Shown here: positions 9,027 through 17,656 of the stretch, one piece after another | Numbering within the stretch: the first letter of the stretch is position 1 | Layout: every line of letters begins with the position of its first letter | NCBI RefSeq assembly: GCF_029392895.1 | Contig: NZ_CP114200.1 | Span: forward strand, 2,821,001 to 2,885,000 | DNA length: 64,000 nucleotides | Direction of reading: 5' to 3' | Source: Streptomyces sp. 71268 | GTDB lineage: Bacteria > Actinomycetota > Actinomycetes > Streptomycetales > Streptomycetaceae | Position numbers and translations under genes: made by a program | The notes under the pieces: model-generated | What the model saw: only the letters and a program-made list of their open reading frames with translations | What the model was told of the DNA's origin: nothing | Databases searched by the model: none

Positions 9027-9815
9027 TCAGACGCCCGTCTCCTTGCTGACCAGCGCGACCGCCTCGTCCACGTCGTCCGAGACGTGGAACAGGTCCAGGT
9101 CCCTGGGCGACGCCTTGCCCTGGGCGATCAGCGTGTTCTTCATCCAGTCCACCAGCCCCTCCCAGTAGGCGGTGCCGAACAGGACGATCGGGAAGCGGGT
9201 CACCTTGCGGGTCTGGACCAGGGTGAGCGCCTCGAACAGCTCGTCCAGCGTGCCGAGCCCGCCCGGCAGGACCACGAAGCCCTGCGCGTACTTCACGAAC
9301 ATCGTCTTGCGCACGAAGAAGTACCGGAAGTTCACCCCGATATCGACGTAACGGTTCAGGCCCTGCTCAAACGGCAGCTCGATGCCGAGTCCGACCGAGA
9401 CCCCACCGGCCTCGTACGCCCCCCGGTTCGCGGCCTCCATCGCGCCGGGCCCGCCGCCGGTGATCACCGCGAAGCCGGCGTCCACGAGCGCCCGCCCGAT
9501 CCGCACCCCCGCCTCGTACTCGGGCGTGTCCGGGGCCGTGCGCGCCGAACCGAACACGCTGACCGCCGGGCCCAGTTCGGCCAGGGCACCGAAGCCCTCG
9601 ACGAACTCCGACTGGATGCGCAGCACCCGGAACGGGTCCTCGTGCACCCAGCCGCTGCCGCCGTGGGTGTCGAGGAGGTGTTGGTCCGTCGTGCCCGACT
9701 GCATCTGACCCCGGCGACGCACCACTGGCCCAAGGCGCTGCTCCCGCTGCGGGGCTTGCTCCCCCGGCGTACGTCCGGTCTCGGTAGGCGTGCGCCCGTT
9801 CTCGGCATTGGCCAT
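9027..9815 (-). CDS. LOG-family (TIGR00730) Rossmann-fold phosphoribohydrolase
   Basis: This 262-residue protein starts at an ATG preceded by GGGAG. After about 75 residues of variable sequence comes a lysine-decarboxylase-like Rossmann fold with SVFGSAR, the nucleotide-binding loop ITGGGPGAMEAANRGA and the family signature LPGGLGTLDELFE. LOG proteins cleave cytokinin riboside monophosphates or related nucleotides to the free base. The bacterial role is usually undefined. A counterpart (Rv1205) lies between dapE and folP2 in M. tuberculosis, the same order as here. The gene is convergent with folP2; the GC-rich gap 8914-9026 contains two near-direct repeats of about 22 bases. Confidence 0.9.
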   Translation of the reverse strand: MANAENGRTPTETGRTPGEQAPQREQRLGPVVRRRGQMQSGTTDQHLLDTHGGSGWVHEDPFRVLRIQSEFVEGFGALAELGPAVSVFGSARTAPDTPEYEAGVRIGRALVDAGFAVITGGGPGAMEAANRGAYEAGGVSVGLGIELPFEQGLNRYVDIGVNFRYFFVRKTMFVKYAQGFVVLPGGLGTLDELFEALTLVQTRKVTRFPIVLFGTAYWEGLVDWMKNTLIAQGKASPRDLDLFHVSDDVDEAVALVSKETGV

Positions 9816-10030
9816 ATGCGCTCCCTTCGCGTGCTCCTCCCCCCGCCGGGCGGGGGGAGGACCTGTGCGCTTCAGCGTATGCCTCCTGCCGGGCCGACCA
9901 GCGGGGTTTCACATGAGCAAGGCCAGCGGTACGCGTGCGGGACGGGCACCAGCCACCGCGCGTTCAGGCCAACCGCGCGACCAACCGCGCCCCGGTCGTC
10001 ACGCCGGTGGCGTGGGCCAACGCGGCCGGC

Positions 10031-11119
10031 TCAGGCCGTCAGCCAGGCGCGCAGCCGCTCCTCGGCGCGCAGGATGGCGCTGACCGAAACGTGCTCCTCG
10101 CGGGTGTGGGCCAGCTTCGGGTCGCCCGGGCCGTAGTTGACCGCGGGCACCCCGAGCGCGGAGAAGCGGGCGACGTCGGTCCAGCCGTACTTGGGGCCGA
10201 CCTCGGCGCCGACCGCGGCGACGAACGCCGCGGCGGCCGGGTGCGCCAGGCCCGGCAGCGCGCCGGGCGAGCTGTCGGTGAGGACGACGTCGTACCCGTC
10301 GAAGACCTCGCGTACGTGCGCGAGCGCCTCCTCCTCCGAGCGGTCCGGGGCGAAGCGGAAGTTGACGGTCACGGCGCAGGCGTCGGGGATCACGTTGCCG
10401 GCGTGGCCGCCCTCGATCCGTACCGCGTTCAGGCCCTCGCGGTAGGTGAGGCCGTCGATGGCCACGCTGCGCGGCTCGTACCGGGAGAGCCGGTCCAGGA
10501 TCGGCGCCGCGTGGTGGATGGCGTTGTCGCCGAGCCAGCTGCGCGCCGAGTGGGCGCGCCTGCCGGTCGTCTCGACGCGCACCCGCAGCGTGCCCTGGCA
10601 GCCGCCCTCGACCTGGCCCTCGGTGCCTTCGAGCAGCACCGCGAAGTCGCCGGCCAGCCAGTCGCGGTGCTTCTCGGCCAGTCGCCGCAGACCGTTCAGC
10701 TCGGCGGCGACCTCCTCGTTGTCGTAGAAGACGAACGTCAGGTCGCGGTTGGGTTCGGGCACCGTGGCCGCGATCCGCAACTGCACGGCCACGCCCGACT
10801 TCATGTCGGAGCTGCCGCAGCCCCAGAGCAGCTTCTCGCCGTCGGCGGACTCGGTCAGGCGCGAGGGCACGTTGTCGGCGATCGGCACGGTGTCGATGTG
10901 GCCGGCGAGCACCACGCGCTCGGCGCGCCCGAGGTCGGTCCGCGCGACCATGGCGTTCCCGTCCCGGTCCACGCGCAGGTGCGGCAGGTCGCGCAGCGCG
11001 CGCTCGATGGCGTCCGCCAGCGGCTTCTCCTCGCCGCTCACGGAGGCGAAGTCGACGAGGCGGGCGGTCAGCTCGGCGGCGTCCACGGACAGGTCAAGTG
11101 CGGGGTGCTCATGCTCCAT
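10031..11119 (-). CDS. dapE: succinyl-diaminopimelate desuccinylase (M20 metallopeptidase)
   Basis: This 362-residue M20 enzyme removes succinate from N-succinyl-LL-diaminopimelate, giving LL-DAP for lysine and peptidoglycan. Metal-site residues are visible: His74 and Asp76 in AGHIDTVP, bridging Asp105 in SSDMKSG, the EE pair 135-136, and a His late in the chain (HTREEHVS). A dimerisation lid domain lies about 175-285. It fits the actinobacterial DapE subfamily. No dapD is adjacent here, unlike M. tuberculosis where dapD is beside dapE. The downstream pathway partner dapC is 2.4 kb away. The gene is transcribed away from the divergent transglycosylase-like gene. Confidence 0.93.
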   Translation of the reverse strand: MEHEHPALDLSVDAAELTARLVDFASVSGEEKPLADAIERALRDLPHLRVDRDGNAMVARTDLGRAERVVLAGHIDTVPIADNVPSRLTESADGEKLLWGCGSSDMKSGVAVQLRIAATVPEPNRDLTFVFYDNEEVAAELNGLRRLAEKHRDWLAGDFAVLLEGTEGQVEGGCQGTLRVRVETTGRRAHSARSWLGDNAIHHAAPILDRLSRYEPRSVAIDGLTYREGLNAVRIEGGHAGNVIPDACAVTVNFRFAPDRSEEEALAHVREVFDGYDVVLTDSSPGALPGLAHPAAAAFVAAVGAEVGPKYGWTDVARFSALGVPAVNYGPGDPKLAHTREEHVSVSAILRAEERLRAWLTA

Positions 11120-11298
11120 GAGTGTGACCCTACGGGGTGCCGCGCCGGCCGTCCCAGCGCGCCCGCGCCCGGCGATCCGCCCTCCGCTCGCGTGCGCGCG
11201 CCCGTGCGCCGCACGGGAAGTCGGGCGGACGGTGACGCCCCGACCAGGCCCTCGGCCCCTGCCGTGGCGGGCGCACGCACTCCAGTACGGTGTGACGC

Positions 11299-12405
11299 GT
11301 GTCCCTCCCCTTCCTCCGCAACCGCGCCCGGCGGGCGCGCGCCGGGGTGGCGTGCGCGGTTCTCCTCGCGCTGATCGGGTACGCGACGGCGCACGTGCTG
11401 ACCGGTGGCGGCGGCCCGCCCCGCTGCGTCGTACGGGCCGACGGCGAGCGGCTCGAACTCGATCCGGAGCAGTCGCGCCACGCGGCCACCATCGCGGCCG
11501 TCGCCGCGTCGCGCGGCCTGCCCGACCGGGCGGTGACCATCGCGCTCGCCACCGCCATGCAGGAGTCGGGGCTGCACAACATCCGGCGCGGCGACCGCGA
11601 TTCGCTGGGCCTCTTCCAGCAGCGCCCCTCGCAGGGCTGGGGCACCACGCGGCAGATCCTCGACCCGGTCTACGCGTCCGGCAAGTTCTTCGACGACCTG
11701 GTGAAGGTGCCCGGCTACTCGCGGCTGCCGCTGACCGTCGCGGCGCAGCGCGTGCAGTTCAGCGGCTTCCCGCAGGCGTACGCGAAGCACGAGGCGAAGG
11801 CCCGGTTGCTGACCGCGTCACTGACCGGTCACCTAGCGGGCTCCTTCCGCTGCCCGGCGCTGCCGGACGACGGGGAGCCCGGTGACCCGCGCCGGCTGCG
11901 GGCGCTGATCGCGCGGGAGTTCGGGCCGGTGGTGGGCGGGCCGAGCGCCGACGGGAGCGGTGACCAGGCGCGGCGGACCGGGAACGCCGCCACCGAGCTG
12001 GGCGGCATCGGCGAGCCGGACACCGGCGCCGGCCGCGACGGTGCGACCGACGGCGACGCTTCCCCCACGGCCCCCGCCGAGGAGGCGACGGGCGCGGCGG
12101 GCCCGCCAGGACCGGGCGCGCGACCGGGCACGGCGGACGGGGACGCGGGTAGCTCCGAGGTGCGCGTCCCGGTGCGGACGACGGCCCCGGGCGGCGATCC
12201 GCGGCAGCGCGGCTGGGAGTTGGCGCACTGGGCGCTGGCGCACGCCGGCGAACTGCGCATCGCGCGCATCTCCTTCGACGGCCGGGAATGGTCGGCGAGC
12301 GCGTCGGAAAAGGGTTGGCGAACGGTTTCCCGAAAGGGCGCCCATTCCGGGGATTCGGCTGCGGGGAATTCCCGGACAGAGGTACGCATCGAACTCGCTC
12401 GGTGA
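11299..12405 (+). CDS. membrane-anchored lytic-transglycosylase-like cell-wall protein
   Basis: This 368-residue protein starts at a GTG. An N-terminal basic stretch and membrane segment (about 12-35) act as signal anchor. The extracellular part has a lysozyme-like segment with a candidate catalytic Glu in AMQESGLHN and the following [15 protein letters not shown], typical of actinobacterial SLT-like proteins. After about residue 195 comes an Ala/Gly/Pro-rich linker. A short C-terminal domain (about 295-368, [21 protein letters not shown]) resembles those of secreted Streptomyces cell-wall proteins. Peptidoglycan cleavage is inferred, not proven. The last 120 bases are less GC-rich than the rest of the gene. 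It is divergent from dapE. Confidence 0.72.
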   Translation: MSLPFLRNRARRARAGVACAVLLALIGYATAHVLTGGGGPPRCVVRADGERLELDPEQSRHAATIAAVAASRGLPDRAVTIALATAMQESGLHNIRRGDRDSLGLFQQRPSQGWGTTRQILDPVYASGKFFDDLVKVPGYSRLPLTVAAQRVQFSGFPQAYAKHEAKARLLTASLTGHLAGSFRCPALPDDGEPGDPRRLRALIAREFGPVVGGPSADGSGDQARRTGNAATELGGIGEPDTGAGRDGATDGDASPTAPAEEATGAAGPPGPGARPGTADGDAGSSEVRVPVRTTAPGGDPRQRGWELAHWALAHAGELRIARISFDGREWSASASEKGWRTVSRKGAHSGDSAAGNSRTEVRIELAR

Positions 12406-12866
12406 ATCCGGCGCGCGCGGTGATTTCGACGGGCCCTCGCGAGTCGCTCCCCGCTCTCGCCGCCGTCCAACGGCCGCCCCCGCCGGGGGCCCGGCAGGCG
12501 CGGCACGCCGGAGGCCCACGCGCGGGACAGCGCGCCCGTCTTCCCGCTCAGCCACCGCCCCACGACGCCACACATCACCCGGCCCGCGATACGCCGCCGC
12601 GCGCGCGGCCCCCCGCGTCGGGGCCAGGCGTCACGAAGCACGTCGGCGCGTGCTGCGGGCCCTTTGTGGGTGGGGCGCCGGTAATTGGCATGCTCCAACT
12701 GGCGCGATAATGCGACACATTAACAATTCATTACCTTGCGAAACCGCAACTTTCCGAGTCCTCACGCGGTAGTCACTACGTCCACGCGCTGGACACCCAC
12801 ATCAGGCGTCGCACATTCAGATGTCGCGCACCAGACGTATCCGCATGACACCGTCGAAGGAGCACT
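12406..12866. promoter_or_regulatory. 461-base intergenic region with AT-rich promoter zone
   Basis: No gene is supported. Bases 12700-12775 are strikingly AT-rich for this genome (GCGATAATGCGACACATTAA and following), which makes this the probable promoter of the small secreted protein downstream. No clear consensus pair could be fixed by eye. Confidence 0.4.
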
Positions 12867-13274
12867 ATGTCCCTCCCCCTCAAGCGTCGGATCGCCCGGG
12901 CCGCGCTGTTGGTCGCCGCGGGCGCGGCTCCCCTGGTCGGCGCCGGGGTGGCGCAGGCGGCCCCCGCGCCGTCCCCGAACGACCTGGCCGGCCCCCCGCT
13001 GGGCCAGGCGGTGGACGACACCTCGCGGGAGGCCACGCGGACCGCGGGCGAGGTCGGCGGCGGACTCGTCGAGAAGGCCGGGCCCGCGGCGGGCAGGGTC
13101 GTGGGCCCGCTCGGCAGGAAGGCGGTCAGGCCGGCCGAGGAGGCGCAACAGCTCGCGGCCAAGGCGCTCCCCCAGGCCCCCTACCAGCAGAGCGGCCAGC
13201 CCCCCATGGGCAGTCTGCTGGAGGGCGCCCTCTCGCCCGACAACCTCACCGGCACCGGCCTGCCGATCGGCTGA
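12867..13274 (+). CDS. small secreted protein of unknown function
   Basis: This 135-residue protein has a clear Sec signal peptide: KRR near the start, a hydrophobic core and AQA-A cleavage near residue 31. The ATG follows a good GAAGGAG ribosome site. The mature part is Ala/Gly/Pro/Glu-rich with amphipathic helical stretches (DDTSREATRTAGEV, RPAEEAQQLAAKAL) and a C-terminal LTGTGLPIG. There are no Cys residues or catalytic motifs. Small secreted proteins of this kind are common in Streptomyces and often developmentally expressed. Nothing here shows its job. It has its own upstream promoter zone and a strong terminator downstream. Confidence 0.75.
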   Translation: MSLPLKRRIARAALLVAAGAAPLVGAGVAQAAPAPSPNDLAGPPLGQAVDDTSREATRTAGEVGGGLVEKAGPAAGRVVGPLGRKAVRPAEEAQQLAAKALPQAPYQQSGQPPMGSLLEGALSPDNLTGTGLPIG

Positions 13275-13339
13275 CGCGGCCCCCACCGTGGGCCCCGTCT
13301 CCCCCACGGCGGGGCTCGCGACCGTTCCCGACGCGGCCG

Positions 13340-13385
13340 ACGGGCCCGGCGAGCGCCTTCCTGACGGAGCGCTCGCCGGGCCCGT
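13340..13385. terminator. strong bidirectional terminator hairpin
   Basis: A perfect 17-base inverted repeat (13340-13356 and 13369-13385, loop 12 bases) is followed by TTCGC. It separates the small secreted protein gene from the convergent dapC and probably stops transcription from both. Confidence 0.8.
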
Positions 13386-13509
13386 TTCGCGTACCCGCAC
13401 ACCGGGCGCCGAGCCCCGCCGGCTCCCGACGAGGCCCGGACCGGCCCGGGCTGGGCCGGGCGTCAGGGGTGTCAGTCCCCCAGCCGGGCGCCAGCCCTCC
13501 AGGCGGGCG

Positions 13510-14631
13510 TCAGCCCTTGAGGCGGGCGACCGCCGCCGCGACCCGCTCGTCCGTCGCCGTCACGGCGACCCGTACGAAGCGCTCCCCCGCCGGCCCGTAG
13601 AAGTCGCCCGGGGCCACCAGGATGCCGCGCCCGGCCAGGTCGCCCACGGTCTCCCAGCACGGCTCGTCGCGCGTGGCCCACAGGTAGAGCGACGCCTCGC
13701 TGTGTTCGATGCGGAAGCCGTACGCCTCCAGCGCGCCGCGCAGCGCCGCGCGCCGGCGGGCGTACCGCTCCCGCTGCTCGGCGACGTGCGTGTCGTCGCC
13801 CAGCGCCACGACGGTGGCCGCCTGCACCGGGGCGGGCGTCATCAGCCCGCTGTGCTTGCGGATCACGAGGAGTTCGCGCAGCACGGCCGCGTCGCCGGCC
13901 AGGAAGGCCGCGCGGTAGCCGGCCAGGTTGGAGCGCTTGGAGAGCGAGTGGACGGCGACGAGGCCGTCGAAGGAGCCGCCGCACACGTCCTCGCGCAGCA
14001 CCGAGACCGGCTCGGCGTCCCAGCCGAGTTCCAGGTAGCACTCGTCGCTGACCAGCAGCACCCCGTGCCGCCTGGCCCACGCCACGGCCCGGCGCAGTTC
14101 GTCGACGCCCATGACGCGGCCGGTCGGGTTGGACGGCGAGTTGAGCCACAACAGCCTGAGCCCCGCCGGGTCGAACGCGGCCAGCCTGGCGTCGTCGGCG
14201 AAGAGGTCCTCGTCGTACGGGACGGGCTCGGCCCGCGCGAGCCGCGCGCCGACCTCGTACGTCGGGTAGGCCAGGCGCGGGAAGGCGACCCGGTCGCCGG
14301 TGCCGAGCCCGAGCTGCGTCGGCAGGGCGGCCACCAGTTCCTTCGACCCGACGACCGGCAGCACCTGCGCGTGCTCCACCTCGCGGGCGCCGAGCCGGCG
14401 CTCGACCCAGCCGGCGATGGCGTCGCGGAGCGCGACGGTCCCCCACACGGTGGGGTAGCCGGGGCTGTCGGCCGCGTCGGTCAGGGCGCGCTGGATCGCG
14501 GCGGGGACCGGGTCCACCGGGGTACCGACCGAGAGGTCCACGATGCCGTCCGGGTGACTGGTCGCGGTGGCCTTGTACGGCTCAAGCCGGTCCCAGGGGA
14601 AGACGGGAAGGCGGTCGGTGACGGGGGACAC
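13510..14631 (-). CDS. dapC: succinyldiaminopimelate aminotransferase (DapC)
   Basis: This 373-residue PLP enzyme of aminotransferase fold type I makes N-succinyl-LL-diaminopimelate, the substrate of the DapE encoded nearby. Visible features are the family N-terminus (LPVFPWDRLEPYK), SPSNPTG near 165-171, DECY, and SLSKRSNLAGYR with the PLP lysine at about 232. It starts at a GTG (14631) behind AGGAAACGAGG. It lies just downstream of the ferredoxin gene, as the Rv1178 aminotransferase lies beside fdxC in M. tuberculosis. After its stop, bases 13466-13509 contain a degenerate direct repeat of its own last codons, suggesting a small duplication. Confidence 0.92.
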   Translation of the reverse strand: MSPVTDRLPVFPWDRLEPYKATATSHPDGIVDLSVGTPVDPVPAAIQRALTDAADSPGYPTVWGTVALRDAIAGWVERRLGAREVEHAQVLPVVGSKELVAALPTQLGLGTGDRVAFPRLAYPTYEVGARLARAEPVPYDEDLFADDARLAAFDPAGLRLLWLNSPSNPTGRVMGVDELRRAVAWARRHGVLLVSDECYLELGWDAEPVSVLREDVCGGSFDGLVAVHSLSKRSNLAGYRAAFLAGDAAVLRELLVIRKHSGLMTPAPVQAATVVALGDDTHVAEQRERYARRRAALRGALEAYGFRIEHSEASLYLWATRDEPCWETVGDLAGRGILVAPGDFYGPAGERFVRVAVTATDERVAAAVARLKG

Positions 14632-14639
14632 GGTGCCTC

Positions 14640-14760
14640 GTTTCCTGTGATGCCTGTGGTGTCTGTGGTGCTGGTGGCTGTGACGCCTGCGATGGCCGCT
14701 GGGCCAATGGCTGTGACGGTCGTGATGGCTGTGATGGCTGTGATGGCTCTGGTGGCACGG
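14640..14760. repeat. 9-base tandem repeats in the dapC leader
   Basis: The plus strand shows GTGATGGCT repeated exactly three times (about 14723-14749), flanked by diverged units such as GTGGTGTCT and GTGATGCCT over about 120 bases. They sit directly upstream of the dapC start, within the 341-base ferredoxin-dapC gap (14632-14972). I see no gene in the rest of that gap. Confidence 0.75.
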
Positions 14761-14972
14761 GGTCGCGTGCCGCAGCTGCGGCGTGGGCCGCCCCGGTCAC
14801 GCTGCTCGCATGTCCCGGCCCGTACGCGACGGCCCGGAAAACGTCTCGGCCCCGTGCGGCCCGTCGCGCGCGCCACGGGGGCGGGGAGGGCCGTACGGGA
14901 CCGAGACCGCGCTCTTCGCGCGGAGCCTGGCGGGGCCGGACGAGGTCAGCGGTCACTCGTCACGGCCGCGGA

Positions 14973-15299
14973 TCACTCGTCGTGGCTCTGCGGCGGGAGC
15001 GCTGCGATGAAGGGGTGGTCCCGCTCGATCAGGCCGAGCTTCGAGGCCCCACCGGGCGAGCCGAGCTCGTCGAAGAACTCCACGTTCGCCTTGTAGTAGT
15101 CCTTCCACTCCTCGGGAGTGTCATCCTCGTAGAAGATGGCCTCGACCGGGCAGACCGGCTCACACGCACCGCAGTCGACGCATTCGTCAGGATGGATGTA
15201 CAAGGACCGCGAGCCCTCGTAAATGCAGTCGACGGGGCATTCCTCGATGCAGGCCTTGTCCTTCAGGTCAACACAAGGCTCCGCGATGACGTAGGTCAC
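14973..15299 (-). CDS. fdxA: 7Fe ferredoxin (3Fe-4S plus 4Fe-4S)
   Basis: This 108-residue protein starts at a GTG (15299) behind a strong GAGGAGGAA site; the longer upstream frame lacks support. Cysteines at 9, 17, 21 and 25 followed by 40, 43, 46 and 50 give the arrangement of actinobacterial 7Fe ferredoxins: a 3Fe-4S site near the N-terminus and a 4Fe-4S site in CVDCGACEPVCP. It carries electrons for cytochrome P450s and other redox enzymes. It is transcribed toward dapC, with 341 bases and a tandem repeat between, so co-transcription is uncertain. The conserved neighbour pair matches fdxC-Rv1178. Confidence 0.95.
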   Translation of the reverse strand: MTYVIAEPCVDLKDKACIEECPVDCIYEGSRSLYIHPDECVDCGACEPVCPVEAIFYEDDTPEEWKDYYKANVEFFDELGSPGGASKLGLIERDHPFIAALPPQSHDE

Positions 15300-15443
15300 G
15301 CTGTCGTTCCTCCTCGGTAGGGCTGGCGGGACCGGTGTTTGTGTGGCCCCGCCGCGTGGCGCGCGGGAGCGCGGCGTCGTCGATGCCCACACCTAGTATC
15401 TCCGTTCCGGGGCAGGAGACGAACATGAGGGGCGGACAGAGCT

Positions 15444-16619
15444 GTGGAGTTCACCACGGGCGGACGACTTGAGGTCCGAATTTCCCCCGCTGACGTGGGA
15501 AAACGCGTATCGGTGCGACGCCTGAACGATCCAGGGGGTGGGCCCCAGAAGTTCACCGACACGGTAGGGGTCCTTGCATCCTGGACTGGGGGTGTGGTGC
15601 GGATCACGCGTAAGACCGGCGAGGATGTCCGCATCGCGGAGAACACGCTCGTGGCGGGCAAGGTCATCCCGTCCGTGCCCGGCGCCCGCCCCGGTTCGCC
15701 GCCCGCCCGCCGGCGCGGCCCGGCCGCCGACGCGATGGAGATCGACCGGATCGCCGCCCGCTCCTGGCCCCCGGCCGAGCGGGCCCGGCTGGCGCCCGCC
15801 GGCGCCGACCCCGCAGCGGGGCTGGCCTCCGGCTCGGGCTGGGAGCTGCGCGCGGCCGGTGGCTTCACCCGGCGCGCCAACTCCGTGTTCCCGCTGAGCG
15901 ACCCCGGCCTGCCGCTCGACGAGGCGCTGCGCCGGGTGCGGGCATGGTACGCCGAGCGCGGACTCCCCGCGTACTTCCACGTCAGCGAGGGCGCCACGGC
16001 CGAGCAGGACGCGCTGGCCAGCGAGCTGGCCCGGCGCGGCTGGACGAACGAGGGCACGGCCGAGGTCTGGACGGCGGCCCTGGCGCCGCTGGCCGACCGG
16101 GACCCGGCGCCGTTCCCGGCCGACGACGCCTTCCCGGCCGACGACGCCCCGCCGCCCTCGGCACACGGCGCCGGGACCGCCTCGGGATCGGGCTCGGGCT
16201 CGGACCCGGTGGAGCCGCGGGGCGAGCTGTCGCGCACGCTCAGCGACGCCTGGCTGGCCCGCTACCAGCGGTTCGGGACGCCGGCGCCGGAGAGCCTCAC
16301 GGTGCTCTCGGGCGGGCCCTCGGTGTGGTTCGCCACCGTCTGGGCCGGCCAGGAGGCGGCGGCGATCGGGCGGTGCGTGGTGGACGGGCGCTGGGCCGGG
16401 TTCGCCGCGGTCGAGGTGGCGCCCGAACACCGGCGCCGGGGTCTGGCCACCGCCGTGATGGCCGCCCTGTCCCGCGCCGCGCTGGCCGAGGGCGCCTCGG
16501 CGGCCTACCTCCAGGTCGAGGCGGACAACGCGCACGCCCACGCGCTCTACGAAGGGCTCGGCTTCCGCCCGCACCACCCCTATCACTACTTCCGCGCCCC
16601 ACGGGACGACGCCCGCTGA
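15444..16619 (+). CDS. GNAT-family N-acetyltransferase with N-terminal SH3-like domain
   Basis: This 391-residue protein starts at a GTG (15444). Residues about 1-70 form a beta-rich domain (GGRLEVRISPADVGKRVSVR) of the kind fused to Rv0428c-like acetyltransferases. Degenerate GNAT-like sequence follows at 125-215, then a low-complexity Ala/Asp/Ser/Gly linker. A proper C-terminal GNAT domain has the acetyl-CoA loop VAPEHRRRGLATAVM (about 315-330) and the closing ALYEGLGFRPH. It transfers acetyl from acetyl-CoA to an unknown amine. It is probably co-transcribed with the SirB1-like gene 29 bases downstream and is divergent from the ferredoxin gene. Confidence 0.88.
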   Translation: MEFTTGGRLEVRISPADVGKRVSVRRLNDPGGGPQKFTDTVGVLASWTGGVVRITRKTGEDVRIAENTLVAGKVIPSVPGARPGSPPARRRGPAADAMEIDRIAARSWPPAERARLAPAGADPAAGLASGSGWELRAAGGFTRRANSVFPLSDPGLPLDEALRRVRAWYAERGLPAYFHVSEGATAEQDALASELARRGWTNEGTAEVWTAALAPLADRDPAPFPADDAFPADDAPPPSAHGAGTASGSGSGSDPVEPRGELSRTLSDAWLARYQRFGTPAPESLTVLSGGPSVWFATVWAGQEAAAIGRCVVDGRWAGFAAVEVAPEHRRRGLATAVMAALSRAALAEGASAAYLQVEADNAHAHALYEGLGFRPHHPYHYFRAPRDDAR

Positions 16620-16648
16620 GCGGGTACGCGGCAGGGTACGAGGCACGT

Positions 16649-17479
16649 ATGTACGACACCACGGAACGAAGGCGACGATTCGCCGAAGCGGCGCGCGAGG
16701 AGCGTCCCGACCTCGCGCTGCTGTGCCTCCTGGTGGGCGCGGAGGCCGACGCGGAGCTGGGCGAGGCGGGCGTGGACGCGGCCCAGATCGAGCTGGACCG
16801 GCTGGCCGGGCTGCTGCCCTTCGCACCGGGCGGCCCGCGGGACTGGGCCAGCGCCACCGCCAGCCTGCTGGGCGAGGAGTGCGGCTTCCACGGCACCCCG
16901 GCCGACTACCGGCGCCTGGACTCCTCACTCCTGCACGAGGTGCTGCGCCGCCGCCGGGGGCTGCCCATCCTGCTGTCCGTGGTCTGGCTGGAGGTGGCCA
17001 GACGGGCGGGCGCGCCGGTGTACGGGGTCGCCCTGCCGGGCCACTTCGTGGTCGGGTTCGGCGACCCGGCCGGCGCGCACGCGCTGGTGGACCCGTTCGA
17101 CGGCGGCCGACCGCTGACGGACGAGGACGCGGGGCTGCTGGTGGCGGGCGCCACGGGGGCGCCGCTGTCACCCGCGCTGCTCGCCCCGGCCGAGCCGCTG
17201 GAGATCGTCCTGCGGGTGCTGAACAACATCCGCGCCTGGGCCGCCGCCCGCCCCGAGCGCACCGACGTCCAGCTCTGGGCGGTCGAGCTGTCCCTGCTGC
17301 TGCCGAGCCACCCGGCGCGGCTGCGCTACGAACGGGGCCAGCTCCTGGTCCAGCGCGGCGACTTCCGGGGCGGGGCGGCGGAGATGGAGCAGTACGCGGC
17401 CGTCATCTCGGCCATGGAGCCCAGCTCCGCCGAGACGGTACGCCGCCAGGCCCGCGCGGCCCGGTCCCTGCTCAACTAG
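16649..17479 (+). CDS. SirB1-like transglutaminase-fold protein
   Basis: This 276-residue protein belongs to the SirB1/transglutaminase-like family (DUF1347-type), seen in LLHEVLRRRRGLPILLSVVWLEVARRAG, GVALPGHFVVGF and DPFDGG. These align with the family's conserved core, although the canonical transglutaminase Cys is not present at the expected place. The C-terminal third is a TPR-like helical repeat (ERGQLLVQRGDFRGGAAEMEQY). The function is unknown; E. coli SirB1 is a regulator-linked protein. It follows the GNAT gene closely and ends before a strong terminator, so the two form a short operon. Confidence 0.82.
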   Translation: MYDTTERRRRFAEAAREERPDLALLCLLVGAEADAELGEAGVDAAQIELDRLAGLLPFAPGGPRDWASATASLLGEECGFHGTPADYRRLDSSLLHEVLRRRRGLPILLSVVWLEVARRAGAPVYGVALPGHFVVGFGDPAGAHALVDPFDGGRPLTDEDAGLLVAGATGAPLSPALLAPAEPLEIVLRVLNNIRAWAAARPERTDVQLWAVELSLLLPSHPARLRYERGQLLVQRGDFRGGAAEMEQYAAVISAMEPSSAETVRRQARAARSLLN

Positions 17480-17571
17480 CGGCAGCCGGGCAGCGGCCCG
17501 GCCACCGGTCCACCGGGCGGCGCGCCCACCACACGGCGCGCCCGACGGCCCGGTCGGCGACGTGGCGCACA

Positions 17572-17614
17572 CGACGACGGGGCCCCGGGCCAGTTGCCCG
17601 GGGCCCCGTCGTCG
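17572..17614. terminator. strong bidirectional terminator hairpin
   Basis: A perfect 19-base stem (17572-17590 and 17596-17614) with a 5-base loop lies between the SirB1-like gene and the convergent peptidoglycan-binding protein gene. Confidence 0.85.
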
Positions 17615-17656
17615 GGTCGGCGCGTCAGGGGACGGCGCGTGTCAGGGCAGTGCGCG

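Noticed and set aside
6645..10136. A 1,163-codon plus-strand frame over tag, DivIVA, folP2 and LOG genes
   Set aside because: It crosses several well-supported genes on both strands and shows no recognisable domain.
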